From positions 1 through 16,137 of the forward strand of contig DASYRG010000065.1 in the NCBI GenBank assembly GCA_036004665.1: a stretch of 16,137 nucleotides of DNA, read 5' to 3'. The stretch's first letter is position 1. Each line of letters begins with the position of its first letter. Both the position numbers and the translations under genes were made by a program. Of this stretch, positions 1 to 8,726 are shown piece by piece. The notes under the pieces were generated by a model. It was not told the origin of the DNA and did no database searches. It worked only from the letters and a program-made list of their open reading frames with translations. The DNA is from JACQGZ01 sp036004665 (GTDB lineage Bacteria > Sysuimicrobiota > Sysuimicrobiia > Sysuimicrobiales > Humicultoraceae).

Positions 1-138
1 GGAGTTCCGGCCACCGGCAAGCGGGTCACAGTCGAGGGCATGAATTTCTACCGGTTGAGCGGAGGGAAGATCACCGACGTCTGGACACAGTTCGACGGGC
101 TTGGCTTGATGCAGCAGCTGGGTGCGCTGCCCTCTTAG
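1..138 (+). CDS. SnoaL-like ester cyclase, 3' end only
   Basis: The reading frame is open from the first base and ends at TAG 136-138, giving 45 C-terminal residues; the start lies outside the window. The fragment reads GVPATGKRVTVEG, then FYRLSGGKITDVWTQFDGLG and MQQLG. This is the usual C-terminal pattern of SnoaL-like polyketide-cyclase or 'ester cyclase' proteins of the NTF2-like fold: a P-T-G-K/R strand, then 'G-K-I-x-[ED]-x-W-x-x-x-D' near the end. Such proteins are small alpha+beta barrels, mostly of unknown substrate, so no reaction can be assigned. The family call rests on a short segment but the motif order is characteristic. It is followed by 161 bases before the ABC operon in which I see no clear terminator. 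Confidence 0.7.
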   Translation, partial: GVPATGKRVTVEGMNFYRLSGGKITDVWTQFDGLGLMQQLGALPS

Positions 139-299
139 CTCCCTTCTCCCGGTACGACCACAGGTGAATTGAGCTCCAGGATCGACTTACTCATTTTGGG
201 AAGCGGTGATGGTACCCGGCCACGAGGGGTTCCTCAGTTGTCCGGCGAAGCGGGCCACACTTAGAAGACTCGATCGCTAGCCCGAGGAGGCTTTGTAGA

Positions 300-2057
300 A
301 TGCGCAGGCTCGCCTGGCTGTGGATCTTCGTGGTCGCGGTCGTGGGCCTGGTGCTGCCCGTGAGCGCCGCGGACAAGCCGGTGCGCGGGTACGAGAGCCT
401 GGGTGTCGTGGCCGGCAAGCAGGGCGGCCGGCTGACGATGATTCTCGGAGATAGCCCTCCCAGCTTCTTCTACTACGGTGTCATCGACAGCAACCTCCAG
501 GCGCTGTCGCAGCATCTCTACGATGGTCTCGTTGAATACAACTACAGGACCTATGAACTCGAGCCGGCCCTCGCCGAGAAATGGACGATCAGCAAGGACG
601 GTCGGCTCTACACCTTCTACTTGCGGCGGGACGTGAAATGGCAGGACGGGCGGGATTTCACCGCTGACGACGTCGTGTTCACCTTCGATCAGATCGTCAC
701 GAACCCCGAGGCCCGCGCCGGGGACGCCGGCGCATTCATGGTCGGCGGGCAGCGCGTCAGATTTGAGAAGGTCGACACGTACACTGTGCGCCTCACGCTT
801 CCCAGAGCCGCCCCGGCGACCCTTCAGTACATGCGGCTGTACATCATGCCCAAGCACAAACTGCTGCCCCACAGCGTGGAGGGCGGCGCGAAGCCGGTCG
901 ACATCAACAGCGCGTGGCCGACCACCGTAGATCCGCGCGAGGTCATCGGCACGGGCCCATTCCGCCTTCAGGCGTACGTGCCCGGGCAGAAGGTGACGCT
1001 GGTGCGCAACCCCCGCTACTGGAAGACCGACGCAGGGGGGATGCGGCTGCCATACCTGAACCAAATCGAACTCTTGATCGTCCGCGATCCTGAGCAACAG
1101 GTCGCACAGTTCCTGGCCGGGAATGTCGGGCAGCTCAACCTCTCTGGCGCCCAGTTTCCGGATCTGAAGTCACGCCAGCAGGCCGGCGCGCCGTTCAAAG
1201 TGATCAGCTCCCGCACGCTGTTCGGCAGCCCGCCGCACCTGGCGTTCAACTTCGACGCCAGGAACCCGGAGTTGGCCAGGCTGTTCAGTGATCTCCGCTG
1301 GCGCCAGGCGATGCAGATGGCCGTCAACCGCCAGCGCATCATCGACGATGTGTACAACGGCCTCGCCGAGTTGCCCGGCCACGGCGTGGCGCCGATCTCA
1401 AGCTGGTACTTCGACACGCGCAGTTTTCTCGGCAAGTTCGACCTTCAGGGCGCCGCCCGGGCCCTCGACGAGCTGGGACTGCGGACGGGACCGGACGGCG
1501 TGCGGCAGTTGCAGAGCGGCCGGCCGCTGGAGTTCACGCTCACGTACGGCACCGATTCCGCGGTCTGGCCTCCGATTGCGACCATCCTGCAGAACGACTT
1601 GAAGCAGATCGGCGTGAAGGTGAACCTCCAGGGAATCCTGTCGCGGACGCTTCTCTCCACGGGCCTGTCAGGGAACTACGAGGCGCTGCTGCTGGCCTTC
1701 GGCGACCAACCCGATCCCGAGCTGCGCAAACCGATCTGGCAGCCCGGCGGTGCCCTCTACTACTGGCACCGGACCACGCAGCCGGCGACCCCCGGCGGCG
1801 AGCCCAACTTCGCGGCCATGCAACCGTGGGAGCGCCAAGTGTACGACATCTGGGAGACGGGCGGGACGACGGTATCGCGGCCGCAGCGCAAAGCGCTGTA
1901 CGACAAGTGGCAGGTGCTGTTCGCCCAGAACCTGCCCGTGATCATGATCGCCAAGCCGATGGCGGTCGGGGCGATCCAGAACCGGTATGGGAACTACCTC
2001 TACAGCCTGGGCGTGATTCCCGGTTACAATCCCGTGCCGCTGATCTTCCAGAAGTGA
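300..2057 (+). CDS. ABC transporter substrate-binding protein, family 5 (peptide/nickel/opine type)
   Basis: This is the extracytoplasmic receptor that delivers a peptide-like or other small ligand to the permeases encoded just downstream. The 585-residue length is usual for the SBP_bac_5 family. Residues 1-24 form a Sec signal peptide: basic MRR, a hydrophobic core at about 5-20, and a likely cut near VSAA/D. There is no lipobox cysteine, so it should be periplasmic rather than lipid-anchored. The family signature is clear at residues 86-130: ELEPALAEKW, then DGRLYTFYLRRDVKWQDG and FTADDVVFTFD. A later segment, VIGTGPF followed by LVRNPRYW, is also typical. The ATG at 300 follows GAGGAGG at 284-290 with a 9-base gap. 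It is the first gene of an apparent operon with the two permeases. The ligand cannot be told from sequence. Confidence 0.93.
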   Translation: MRRLAWLWIFVVAVVGLVLPVSAADKPVRGYESLGVVAGKQGGRLTMILGDSPPSFFYYGVIDSNLQALSQHLYDGLVEYNYRTYELEPALAEKWTISKDGRLYTFYLRRDVKWQDGRDFTADDVVFTFDQIVTNPEARAGDAGAFMVGGQRVRFEKVDTYTVRLTLPRAAPATLQYMRLYIMPKHKLLPHSVEGGAKPVDINSAWPTTVDPREVIGTGPFRLQAYVPGQKVTLVRNPRYWKTDAGGMRLPYLNQIELLIVRDPEQQVAQFLAGNVGQLNLSGAQFPDLKSRQQAGAPFKVISSRTLFGSPPHLAFNFDARNPELARLFSDLRWRQAMQMAVNRQRIIDDVYNGLAELPGHGVAPISSWYFDTRSFLGKFDLQGAARALDELGLRTGPDGVRQLQSGRPLEFTLTYGTDSAVWPPIATILQNDLKQIGVKVNLQGILSRTLLSTGLSGNYEALLLAFGDQPDPELRKPIWQPGGALYYWHRTTQPATPGGEPNFAAMQPWERQVYDIWETGGTTVSRPQRKALYDKWQVLFAQNLPVIMIAKPMAVGAIQNRYGNYLYSLGVIPGYNPVPLIFQK

Positions 2058-2058
2058 A

Positions 2059-2070
2059 GGCGGTACCGCC
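2059..2070. repeat. Perfect 12-bp palindrome between binding-protein and permease genes
   Basis: GGCGGTACCGCC is its own reverse complement and lies in the 20-base gap between the binding-protein stop and the first permease start. As RNA it could fold only as a short 4-bp hairpin with a 4-base loop. It has no T-run, so it is not a terminator in itself. Short GC palindromes here may modestly stabilise the upstream mRNA or reduce read-through, which would fit the usual excess of binding protein over permease. It could equally be chance. Confidence 0.3.
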
Positions 2071-2077
2071 ATAGCCC

Positions 2078-3049
2078 ATGCTGTGGTTCGTCGCCCGCCG
2101 GGTCCTGCTGATGGTCCCGGCGCTGCTCGCCATCTCGGCGCTCGTCTTCGCGGTCATCCAGCTCCAGCCCGGCGGCTTCCTCACCCAGTATCTCGAGGAT
2201 CCCAGGTTCAGCCCCCAAACCGTTGAGACGATCAAGCGCCAATTCGGGCTGGACCAACCGCCGCACATCCAGTACCTGCGCTGGATCCAAGGGATCGTCA
2301 CGCGCGGCGACTTCGGGTACTCGTTCCTCAACGGGCGCCCGGTCGGCAGCCTGATCTGGGAGCGTTTGGGCTGGACGGTCTTCCTGGCCGTGCTGACCAT
2401 CGCCTGCACGTGGCTGATCGCGATCCCGCTGGGCATCTACACGGCGCTGCGGCCCCGCGGCACGGCGGCGACCATCGTCAATCTGGTGAGCTATCTGGGT
2501 CAGGCAATGCCAGACTTCCTTCTCGCCCTGCTGCTGATCGCGCTGGTCCTCAGTCGCGGCGGCGCGAACGTGGGCGGGCTGTTCAGTCCGGACTACATCG
2601 GCGCACCGTGGAACTGGGCCAGGCTGCGCGACATGGTGGCGCACCTGTGGATCCCGATCGCGGCGATTAGCCTCGAAGGCGTGGCCGGGTTGATGCGACA
2701 GATGCGCGCGCAGCTTCTCGACGTGCTGGGCGCCGACTACGTGCGCACCGCCCGGGCGAAGGGCGCACCGGAGCGGACCGTCGTGTGGAAACACGCGGTC
2801 CGCAACGCCATCAATCCTCTGATCAGCCTGGCCGGGCTCAGCCTCCCGACGCTGATCAGCAGCACCATCCTGGTCTCGATCGTGCTGAACCTGCCGACGA
2901 TCGGCCCCTTCCTCTATGACTCGCTGCTGAACAAGGATCAATACGTCGTCACGACGCTGCTGCTGTTCAGCAGCCTGCTCTTGATGGTGGGCAACCTGCT
3001 GGCCGACCTCGCGCTCGCCTGGATGGACCCGAGGATCCGCTATCAGTGA
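2078..3049 (+). CDS. ABC transporter permease, DppB/OppB type
   Basis: First membrane subunit of the importer, 323 residues, the usual length for DppB/OppB-like permeases. It opens with MLWFVARRVLLMVPALLAIS, the characteristic first transmembrane helix. A periplasmic loop carrying QFGLDQP and YLRWIQGIVTRGDFG follows, which is a family hallmark. Several further hydrophobic segments come after (about 100-125, 140-165, 195-215, 250-275, 290-315). The cytoplasmic EAA loop that docks on the ATPase is at about residues 219-250 (GADYVRTARAKGAPE, then AVRNAINPL). There is no strong Shine-Dalgarno sequence at the ATG, so translation may depend on upstream ribosomes. It overlaps the next permease by 4 bases. 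Confidence 0.93.
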   Translation: MLWFVARRVLLMVPALLAISALVFAVIQLQPGGFLTQYLEDPRFSPQTVETIKRQFGLDQPPHIQYLRWIQGIVTRGDFGYSFLNGRPVGSLIWERLGWTVFLAVLTIACTWLIAIPLGIYTALRPRGTAATIVNLVSYLGQAMPDFLLALLLIALVLSRGGANVGGLFSPDYIGAPWNWARLRDMVAHLWIPIAAISLEGVAGLMRQMRAQLLDVLGADYVRTARAKGAPERTVVWKHAVRNAINPLISLAGLSLPTLISSTILVSIVLNLPTIGPFLYDSLLNKDQYVVTTLLLFSSLLLMVGNLLADLALAWMDPRIRYQ

Positions 3050-4128
3050 CAGAGGCCGTCCCCGCCGTGCCGAGCCCGCCGTCCTCCGTCTGGCGGCGGT
3101 TTCGCCGGTCAGGGCCGGGCGTCATCAGCGCCGGCATCCTGCTGCTCCTCTACGCGGCGGCGTTGCTTGCTCCGTTCCTGGCGCCCTACAGCCTCGTCGA
3201 GCAGCATCCTGACCTGATCCACCAGCCGCCGCAGCGCGTCCACATCATTCGCGACGGCCGGCTGGTGCGACCGTTCATCTACCCGATGGTCCGGAAGCGA
3301 GACCCGATAACATTCGTAGCGAGCTTCGCTGAGGATCGCTCGCGCCCGCTCCCGATCCAGCTGTTTGAGCGTGGCGACACATACTCGCTGTTTGGGGCCC
3401 GGATGGATCGACACCTCTTCGGCGTGAAAGGCGGGACCCTCTTTCTGCTGGGGACCGATGCATTTGGCCGGTGTCTGCTGTCCAGGATCCTCGTGGGGTC
3501 GCAGGTCTCTCTCACGGTCGGGGTCGTGGGGGTGGCGATTTCCTTCGCGATCGGCATCATCGTCGGCGGGGTCTCAGGCTACTATGCGGGGGTCCTGGAC
3601 ACGCTGATTCAGCGTCTGATCGAAATTCTGCTGTCGATTCCGCGGCTGCCGATCCTGCTCGCCCTAGCCACAGTGATCCCCGCGGCATGGCCGAGTGGCT
3701 ATGTCTACGTCGGCATCGTCGCGGTGCTCAGCCTGATAGGCTGGGCCGGGCTGGCCAGGGTGATCCGTGGTCAGGTGATCGCCATGCGCCAGCTGGAGTA
3801 CGTCACGGCGGCGCGCGCGAGCGGGCTCCGCGATTTGCGCATCATCCTGCGCCACATCATGCCGAACCTGAGCTCCTACCTGATCGTCACCGCGACGCTT
3901 GCCCTCCCCGGCTACATCCTGGGCGAGAGCGCCCTTTCCTTCCTGGGATTGGGAGTCAAGGAACCGATGGCGTCCTGGGGGCTGCTGCTCCGAGACGCGC
4001 AGAACTTTCGGGCGCTGCGCCTCTACCCCTGGCTGCTCGCGCCGGGAGCGCTCATCGTGATCTCGGTGATGGCGTTCAACTTCGTCGGGGACGCGCTGCG
4101 GGACGCGGCCGACCTCCAGAGCGTCTGA
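3046..4128 (+). CDS. ABC transporter permease, DppC/OppC type
   Basis: Second membrane subunit of the importer, 360 residues. The GTG start at 3046 overlaps the preceding stop (GTGA), indicating translational coupling. Residues 1-25 are a cytoplasmic tail, followed by the first helix (ISAGILLLLYAAALLAPFLAPYS). A periplasmic stretch of about 90 residues (45-135) precedes the conserved LGTDAFGRCLLSRILVGSQ. This extended loop is longer than in classical E. coli-type DppC and matches a longer subclass of the family. The EAA loop is at about 249-280 (LEYVTAARASGLRDL, then LRHIMPNL), and the C-terminal SALSFLGLGV is typical. The operon appears to end here: the next gene is convergent only 21 bases away, and the two ATPase subunits expected for this class are not present. 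Confidence 0.93.
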   Translation: MTEAVPAVPSPPSSVWRRFRRSGPGVISAGILLLLYAAALLAPFLAPYSLVEQHPDLIHQPPQRVHIIRDGRLVRPFIYPMVRKRDPITFVASFAEDRSRPLPIQLFERGDTYSLFGARMDRHLFGVKGGTLFLLGTDAFGRCLLSRILVGSQVSLTVGVVGVAISFAIGIIVGGVSGYYAGVLDTLIQRLIEILLSIPRLPILLALATVIPAAWPSGYVYVGIVAVLSLIGWAGLARVIRGQVIAMRQLEYVTAARASGLRDLRIILRHIMPNLSSYLIVTATLALPGYILGESALSFLGLGVKEPMASWGLLLRDAQNFRALRLYPWLLAPGALIVISVMAFNFVGDALRDAADLQSV

Positions 4129-4149
4129 CCGACCCGCCACCATCGCAGA

Positions 4150-5115
4150 CTACAGATCGAGGCGCCAGGAGCGGTAGCTGCGCCACACTCGGAAGCCCAG
4201 CCTGCCATAAAAGCCGAGCAGCGTCGTCCAGTCAACCACGGCCCGCTCGACGCCGAGCCGACGCAGATGCTCAACCGCCAGCGCGAACAGCGCAAGCCCG
4301 AGCCCTCTGCCGCGGAACCCGGGAGCCACCCCCATGGGGCCCAGCCCTCCGTAGCGGTTGCCGATCGCCCGGCGCCAGTAGATGGAGGGGCCGATGCGGC
4401 GGGAACCGCGATGATAGACATGGCAAAACCCGATGACCTCCGCCCCGCGCTTGATGGCCAGGATGCCGGCCGGGGTGGACTCGATGGCGAGCCGCACGCG
4501 GGTCTCATAGGCCCACCGGCCTGGGAAGTGGGTGTCGACAAACTCCAGCAGCGCCGCGGCGTCACTGTGGCTGCACTCACCGAACGCCGCTTCCGCCCTC
4601 TGCAGAGAGTGACTGACATGATCCGGAACGTCGTAGTTGTGCAGGTCACCAAGGAGATCGTGGACCACCTGCCCCGCCCGGAACCCTCCCGTCTCCAGCG
4701 TCCGGCACAGTACACTATCGTCCTCCGGCGCCCCTGGGAAGAAGTGACATGGATCGCCGCCGTAGACGACGCGTTCGAACCCCGCCCCCCGCAGCCATCC
4801 CAGCGCCCGATCGAGAAGCGGTGCGGCCAGCTCCGGCTCGCGCTCCGGCTCGAGGGCGAGGAAGCTGATCCAGGCCTGCCGCGGGTCCTGCCCCGGCCAG
4901 GCCGGCGGGGTGTCAGGAGTCTTAAGAACGAGGCAACCTGTGAGGGCTTTGCCCTCCTCGATGACCCAGCACCGCTCGGGGCGAAAGTGCCTCGGATCTC
5001 CCTCGGTGTTCTGCCGCCACAGCGCTAGGTCCAGTGGGAACTGGTCACCCCAACGCCGGGACCATAGCTCCAGCAGAGGGGGGACGTGCTGGGCTTCCAG
5101 AGTCGGTATCTTCAT
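4150..5115 (-). CDS. GNAT-family N-acetyltransferase, two-lobed
   Basis: A 321-residue protein of the acetyl-CoA-dependent GNAT superfamily. The C-terminal lobe (about 175-321) contains a good motif A: LGPMGVAPGFRGRGLGLALF at 258-277, where RGRGLG is the pyrophosphate-binding loop. FYGRLGFRVWRSY follows at 302-314, the typical last strand. The N-terminal lobe (1-160) has a GNAT-like layout (WISFLALEPE, later LETGGF) but no R/Q-x-x-G-x-G loop, so it is probably a degenerate domain. The substrate is unknown; two-lobed GNATs act on small molecules, aminoglycosides or thiol precursors. The ATG at 5113-5115 is the first in frame and has no clear Shine-Dalgarno. The gene is convergent with the ABC operon and divergent from the cyclase gene across 114 bases. 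Confidence 0.85.
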   Translation of the reverse strand: MKIPTLEAQHVPPLLELWSRRWGDQFPLDLALWRQNTEGDPRHFRPERCWVIEEGKALTGCLVLKTPDTPPAWPGQDPRQAWISFLALEPEREPELAAPLLDRALGWLRGAGFERVVYGGDPCHFFPGAPEDDSVLCRTLETGGFRAGQVVHDLLGDLHNYDVPDHVSHSLQRAEAAFGECSHSDAAALLEFVDTHFPGRWAYETRVRLAIESTPAGILAIKRGAEVIGFCHVYHRGSRRIGPSIYWRRAIGNRYGGLGPMGVAPGFRGRGLGLALFALAVEHLRRLGVERAVVDWTTLLGFYGRLGFRVWRSYRSWRLDL

Positions 5116-5229
5116 TTACTGCTGCGCCAGAGAAGAAACAGCGAATTCCAGATGATAGACTTCGAGTGGGGTTCCTCAAGGGACTGACCTCCCCTTCCCC
5201 CTATCACCTCTGGAGGCCCCCTTACTCGA

Positions 5230-8200
5230 ATGCCGAAAATGGTGGAATCAGGACCAAGCATGGGTGATCTTCAGCAGCCACAGCTCGAACAAGTTCGCCA
5301 CGCCATAGCGGTCATGGAAGCGCAGCGCGACACTCTCGGCGATGCTGTCGTCGAAGCCGCGCTCGCCGCCCTCCGCCAGCAGCTGGCCGCCCTCGAGGCT
5401 GAAGAATTCGCCGCACCGGCACCAGTAGAGGAGCGGCGCCTCATCACGATCCTCTTCACAGACATCGTCGGTTCAACCGCACACGCCCAGGGCCAGGACC
5501 CCGAAGAATGGCGGCACATCGTCGCCAGCCTTCACGCCACTGTCGGGATGATCGTGCAGGCTCACCACGGCACGGTGGCCCAGTACCTGGGTGACGGCCT
5601 GCTGGCCTTCTTCGGCGCCGAGAGCTCCAGCGAGCACGACCCGGAAAACGCGATCCGTGCGGCGCTGGAGGCGCAAAGTGCCGTGGCGGGATTGAATGGG
5701 ACGCGTCCCATCCAGATTCGCGCCGGCATTCACACCGGCCTCGTCGTCGTCGGGGAACTGGGCTCAGAGGCGAAAAGGGAGTTCACGGCGACGGGCGACG
5801 CCATGAATGTCGCGGCGCGCCTCCAGTCCGCCGCGCCTCCGGGGGGAATCGTCATCACGCACGACACTTACCAATATGTGCGTGGTGTGTTCACCTTGAC
5901 GCCACAGCCGCCCCTGATGATCAAAGGCAAGTCAGATCCAGTCCAGACCTACCTGGTCCGCCGCGTGAAGCCGCGGCCGTTTCGCGCGGTCACGCGCGGG
6001 GTGGCCGGTATCCAGACACGAACCGTTGGGCGAACAGCGGAATTCCACCGCCTGCAGGCCGCCTATCTCGATGCGTTTGAACACAGACGGGTCGTCTGGG
6101 CGCAGTTGGTCGGCGAAGCCGGCATCGGCAAGAGCCGCCTGATGGACGACGTGCGCGACTGGATAGACCTCCGGCCGGAGGTGGTGCGCGTCTTCAGAGC
6201 CCGGGCGTACGCCGGGGATGGGCGCCAACCATTTTCGTTGATCCGACGCATGTGGTTCGACCGTTTTCAGATTGCCGAAGACGCACCGCTCGCCCAAGCC
6301 GAGGCCAAGTGGGTCCAGCGATTTCAAGAGTTAGGAAAGACGGACGAGGTCGAACCGGCGCACGCGCTCGGCCTCCTGGTGGGGCTGCCCTTCACGGATA
6401 GCCCGCACATCGGGGCGATGCGGGGAGACCCGGCGCAGGTCAAGGGGCGAGCCTTCGTGGCGAGCCGGGAATTCCTGAGGAGAATCCGACAGGAGCAGCC
6501 GATTGAGGTGCTGCTGGAAGACCTGCAGTGGGCGGACGCGTCCTCATGGGAGTATCTGCTTCAGGTCGTTCTGGAGGAAACGCAGCCCGATGATGGGTAT
6601 CAGGGCACATTTGTGCTCGCGGCGGCGCGGCCGGAATGGAGTCCCCCCGACGAATTGTCTCAAGATGCGCGCTATCTCCCCATCGACCTTCAGCCGCTGT
6701 CGGATGAGGCAACCCGAGAACTTGTCTCCGAGATGCTCCAACCGGTGGAGGGCGTGCCGGAGGACGTCGTGCGGTTGATCGTTGAGCGATCCGAAGGAGT
6801 GCCGTACTTCGCTGAGGAGATGGTGAACTGGTTCCTGGACCGCGGCATCATTGACCGGAGCCGCGAACCCTGGCGCTTTGTCTCGGCCCGCCTCAAAGAG
6901 ACCCCGCTCCCCGCGACGCTGCAGCACCTGCTGCTGACGCGCCTGAGCGCGCTGAATGACGCGGAGCGGGCGGTGCTCCAACGCGGCGCCATCTTCGGGC
7001 GGAACTTCTGGGGGGGAGGATTGGAAGCCCTCGGCATGCGACACCCCGATACCTTGCTGGGGCCACTGCAGCCACGCGGATTCGTCGAGGCCCAGCCGGA
7101 GTCATCATTCGAAGGCGAGACCGAATGGAGTTTTCACCACACCCTGCTTCGCGATGTGACCTACGAGAGCGTCCTCAAGCGCCAGCGGGCCGCCCTGCAC
7201 AAAGCCGCCGCGGACTGGCTGGAAGAACAGGCTCGACGGGCGGGCCGGCTCGACGAGTTTGCCGGGCTCCTGGGCGAGCATGCCGAACGCGCCGGGGAGA
7301 TGACCGCGGCGGCTGACTGGTACCTGCAGGCGGGCGAACGGGCGAAGGCGCGAGGCGCCACCGCTGAAGCGCGAAAGTTCCTCGATCGGGCTCTGGAGCT
7401 CTTGCCGCCGATCGATCGGGAGCGGCGCTGGCGAGTGCTCGTGGGTCGGGAGGAGGTTCTCGGCATCCTCGGCGAGCCGGACGCCTGGCGCGCCGACGTG
7501 ACGGGGCTGCTGGAGCTAGCGAAAGAGCTGGACGACGACAACCGGCTGGCGGAAGTCTACCATCGCCAGGCGGACTATGCGCGCAAGACGGCTGATTATC
7601 GAGCCGGTCTGCGGGCGGCTGCTGAAGCCGTGGCCGTGGCGCGCCGGGCGCACAATCCGCTGATTGAGGCGCAGGCGTTATCCTTGAGTGCCCTGGCGCA
7701 GGGGCGACTCGGCGAACTGGACGCAGCGAGTCGGACGGCAGAGGAGGCGCTTGCCCGTGCGCATGACCTGGGTGATGACGCGACGCTTGCCCTGACTCTG
7801 TCGCGCGTGGCCGGCGTCGTCACCGAAGCCGGGGACCTGGCACGGGGACAGCACTTTCACCAACGAGAGGTCGAGATTTTCCGTCGTCTGGGCAACCGCG
7901 CCCAGGAGGCCAGTGCCCTGGCCAACTTGGGCTATGGCTACGTGTTATTGGGACTCTACAAGCTGGGTCGCTCCGCGCTGGAGCAGTCCCTCGAGCTGGC
8001 GGAAGCCATTGGGGCTCGCCGGAACCGCGCCTACATCCTGCAGAACCTCGGGCTTGCGCACTTTCGCAGCGGCGACGGGCGGACGGCCCGCCGGATCCTG
8101 GACCAGTCGCTCATCGACATGGTGGCCGTGGACGACGCGTGGGGGCGTGCGGCGACGCTCTACTATCTCGGTCTCGTCATGGAGCTGTCAGGAGACATGG

Positions 8201-8607
8201 CCGGCGCGGCCCGGCGGTTCCAGGAAGCGAAGGGGATCTTTGCCGACCTTGGTGCACGTGGCCCAGTGGTCGACACATGGTCGGGGCTAGCGCGGTGCGC
8301 CCTGGCCCAGGCCCATCTGGACGACGCCCGCCAGCATGCCACGGACATCTGGAAGTTCCTCACCGAGCATGGAGGCGGAGGGATGGAAGCGCCTGTCTGG
8401 GGCTATCAGACCTGCGCGGACATCTTCGATGCCCTGGGAGAACCCGAGCAGGCCCGCGCGGCGGTAGAGGCGGGCTATCGCGAAATGATCGACCGGGCCG
8501 AGAAGATCAGCGACCCGGACTGGCGCCAGTCCTTCCTGGAGAATGTTACGGAGCACCGCGCCATCACCGAAATGTGGGAGGCACTCAGCCGCCAGCCACA
8601 ACCCTAA
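5230..8607 (+). CDS. Class III adenylate/guanylate cyclase fused to ATPase and TPR-like repeats
   Basis: A 1125-residue multidomain signalling protein. Residues about 15-60 are a predicted coiled coil rich in Ala, Leu, Gln and Glu. The cyclase domain spans about 68-245: FTDIVGST (metal Asp78), YLGDGLLAFFG (second metal Asp122), and ATGDAMNVAARLQ (transition-state residues Asn193 and Arg197). These catalytic residues are present, so it should make cAMP or cGMP. A P-loop ATPase of the STAND/AAA type follows, with Walker A GEAGIGKS at 295-302 and Walker B-like LLEDLQWAD at 428-436. From about 680 to 1110 the protein is a run of paired amphipathic helices of TPR type (for example EASALANLGYGYVLLGLYKL). 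I see no DNA-binding domain or membrane segment. ATG 5230 follows GGAGG at 5213-5217 by 12 bases; ATG 5260 (Met11) is a possible alternative start. Confidence 0.9.
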   Translation: MPKMVESGPSMGDLQQPQLEQVRHAIAVMEAQRDTLGDAVVEAALAALRQQLAALEAEEFAAPAPVEERRLITILFTDIVGSTAHAQGQDPEEWRHIVASLHATVGMIVQAHHGTVAQYLGDGLLAFFGAESSSEHDPENAIRAALEAQSAVAGLNGTRPIQIRAGIHTGLVVVGELGSEAKREFTATGDAMNVAARLQSAAPPGGIVITHDTYQYVRGVFTLTPQPPLMIKGKSDPVQTYLVRRVKPRPFRAVTRGVAGIQTRTVGRTAEFHRLQAAYLDAFEHRRVVWAQLVGEAGIGKSRLMDDVRDWIDLRPEVVRVFRARAYAGDGRQPFSLIRRMWFDRFQIAEDAPLAQAEAKWVQRFQELGKTDEVEPAHALGLLVGLPFTDSPHIGAMRGDPAQVKGRAFVASREFLRRIRQEQPIEVLLEDLQWADASSWEYLLQVVLEETQPDDGYQGTFVLAAARPEWSPPDELSQDARYLPIDLQPLSDEATRELVSEMLQPVEGVPEDVVRLIVERSEGVPYFAEEMVNWFLDRGIIDRSREPWRFVSARLKETPLPATLQHLLLTRLSALNDAERAVLQRGAIFGRNFWGGGLEALGMRHPDTLLGPLQPRGFVEAQPESSFEGETEWSFHHTLLRDVTYESVLKRQRAALHKAAADWLEEQARRAGRLDEFAGLLGEHAERAGEMTAAADWYLQAGERAKARGATAEARKFLDRALELLPPIDRERRWRVLVGREEVLGILGEPDAWRADVTGLLELAKELDDDNRLAEVYHRQADYARKTADYRAGLRAAAEAVAVARRAHNPLIEAQALSLSALAQGRLGELDAASRTAEEALARAHDLGDDATLALTLSRVAGVVTEAGDLARGQHFHQREVEIFRRLGNRAQEASALANLGYGYVLLGLYKLGRSALEQSLELAEAIGARRNRAYILQNLGLAHFRSGDGRTARRILDQSLIDMVAVDDAWGRAATLYYLGLVMELSGDMAGAARRFQEAKGIFADLGARGPVVDTWSGLARCALAQAHLDDARQHATDIWKFLTEHGGGGMEAPVWGYQTCADIFDALGEPEQARAAVEAGYREMIDRAEKISDPDWRQSFLENVTEHRAITEMWEALSRQPQP

Positions 8608-8638
8608 GAGCTGCCTCCTACTGCTGGAGCCTCAGGTC

Positions 8639-8655
8639 GGGGGTTCGACTCCCTC
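8639..8655 (+). other. tRNA T-arm-like fragment
   Basis: GGGGG-TTCGACT-CCCTC forms a 5-bp stem (one G-T pair) around a 7-base loop with the tRNA TTCGANT consensus, followed by GCCCA. I looked upstream for a partner to the would-be acceptor strand (CTGGGC), a D-arm and an anticodon arm and found none, so this is not a complete tRNA. It lies 31 bases after the cyclase stop. It may be a remnant of a tRNA 3' end, as left at integration sites, or a chance match. Confidence 0.35.
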
Positions 8656-8673
8656 GCCCAGTCATCACAGAGC

Positions 8674-8700
8674 GGGGCTGAGGTTACATACCCCAGCCCC
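8674..8700. terminator. Bidirectional hairpin terminator between convergent genes
   Basis: GGGGCTG (8674-8680) is the reverse complement of CAGCCCC (8694-8700), with a 13-base spacer in which GG/CC may add two pairs. It lies between the end of the cyclase gene and the end of the minus-strand CHRD gene, where a shared terminator is expected. There is no clear T-run on either side, so intrinsic termination may be weak. Confidence 0.5.
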
Positions 8701-8726
8701 ACCGTTCACCCAGCGTGAGTGTCCTG

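Noticed and set aside
2024..2941. 305-residue minus-strand open frame
   Set aside because: It lies antisense to the DppB-type permease and has Arg/Asp/Gln-rich low-complexity composition typical of a shadow.
3471..4436. 321-residue plus-strand open frame
   Set aside because: It overlaps the DppC-type permease in another frame and then the acetyltransferase on the opposite strand. There is no domain and the composition is biased.
4267..5028. 253-residue plus-strand open frame
   Set aside because: It is the complement of the GNAT gene; motif A and the GNAT C-terminus are on the minus strand.
8580..8668. Complete tRNA gene
   Set aside because: Only the T-arm pattern is present; no D-arm, anticodon arm or acceptor pairing was found upstream.
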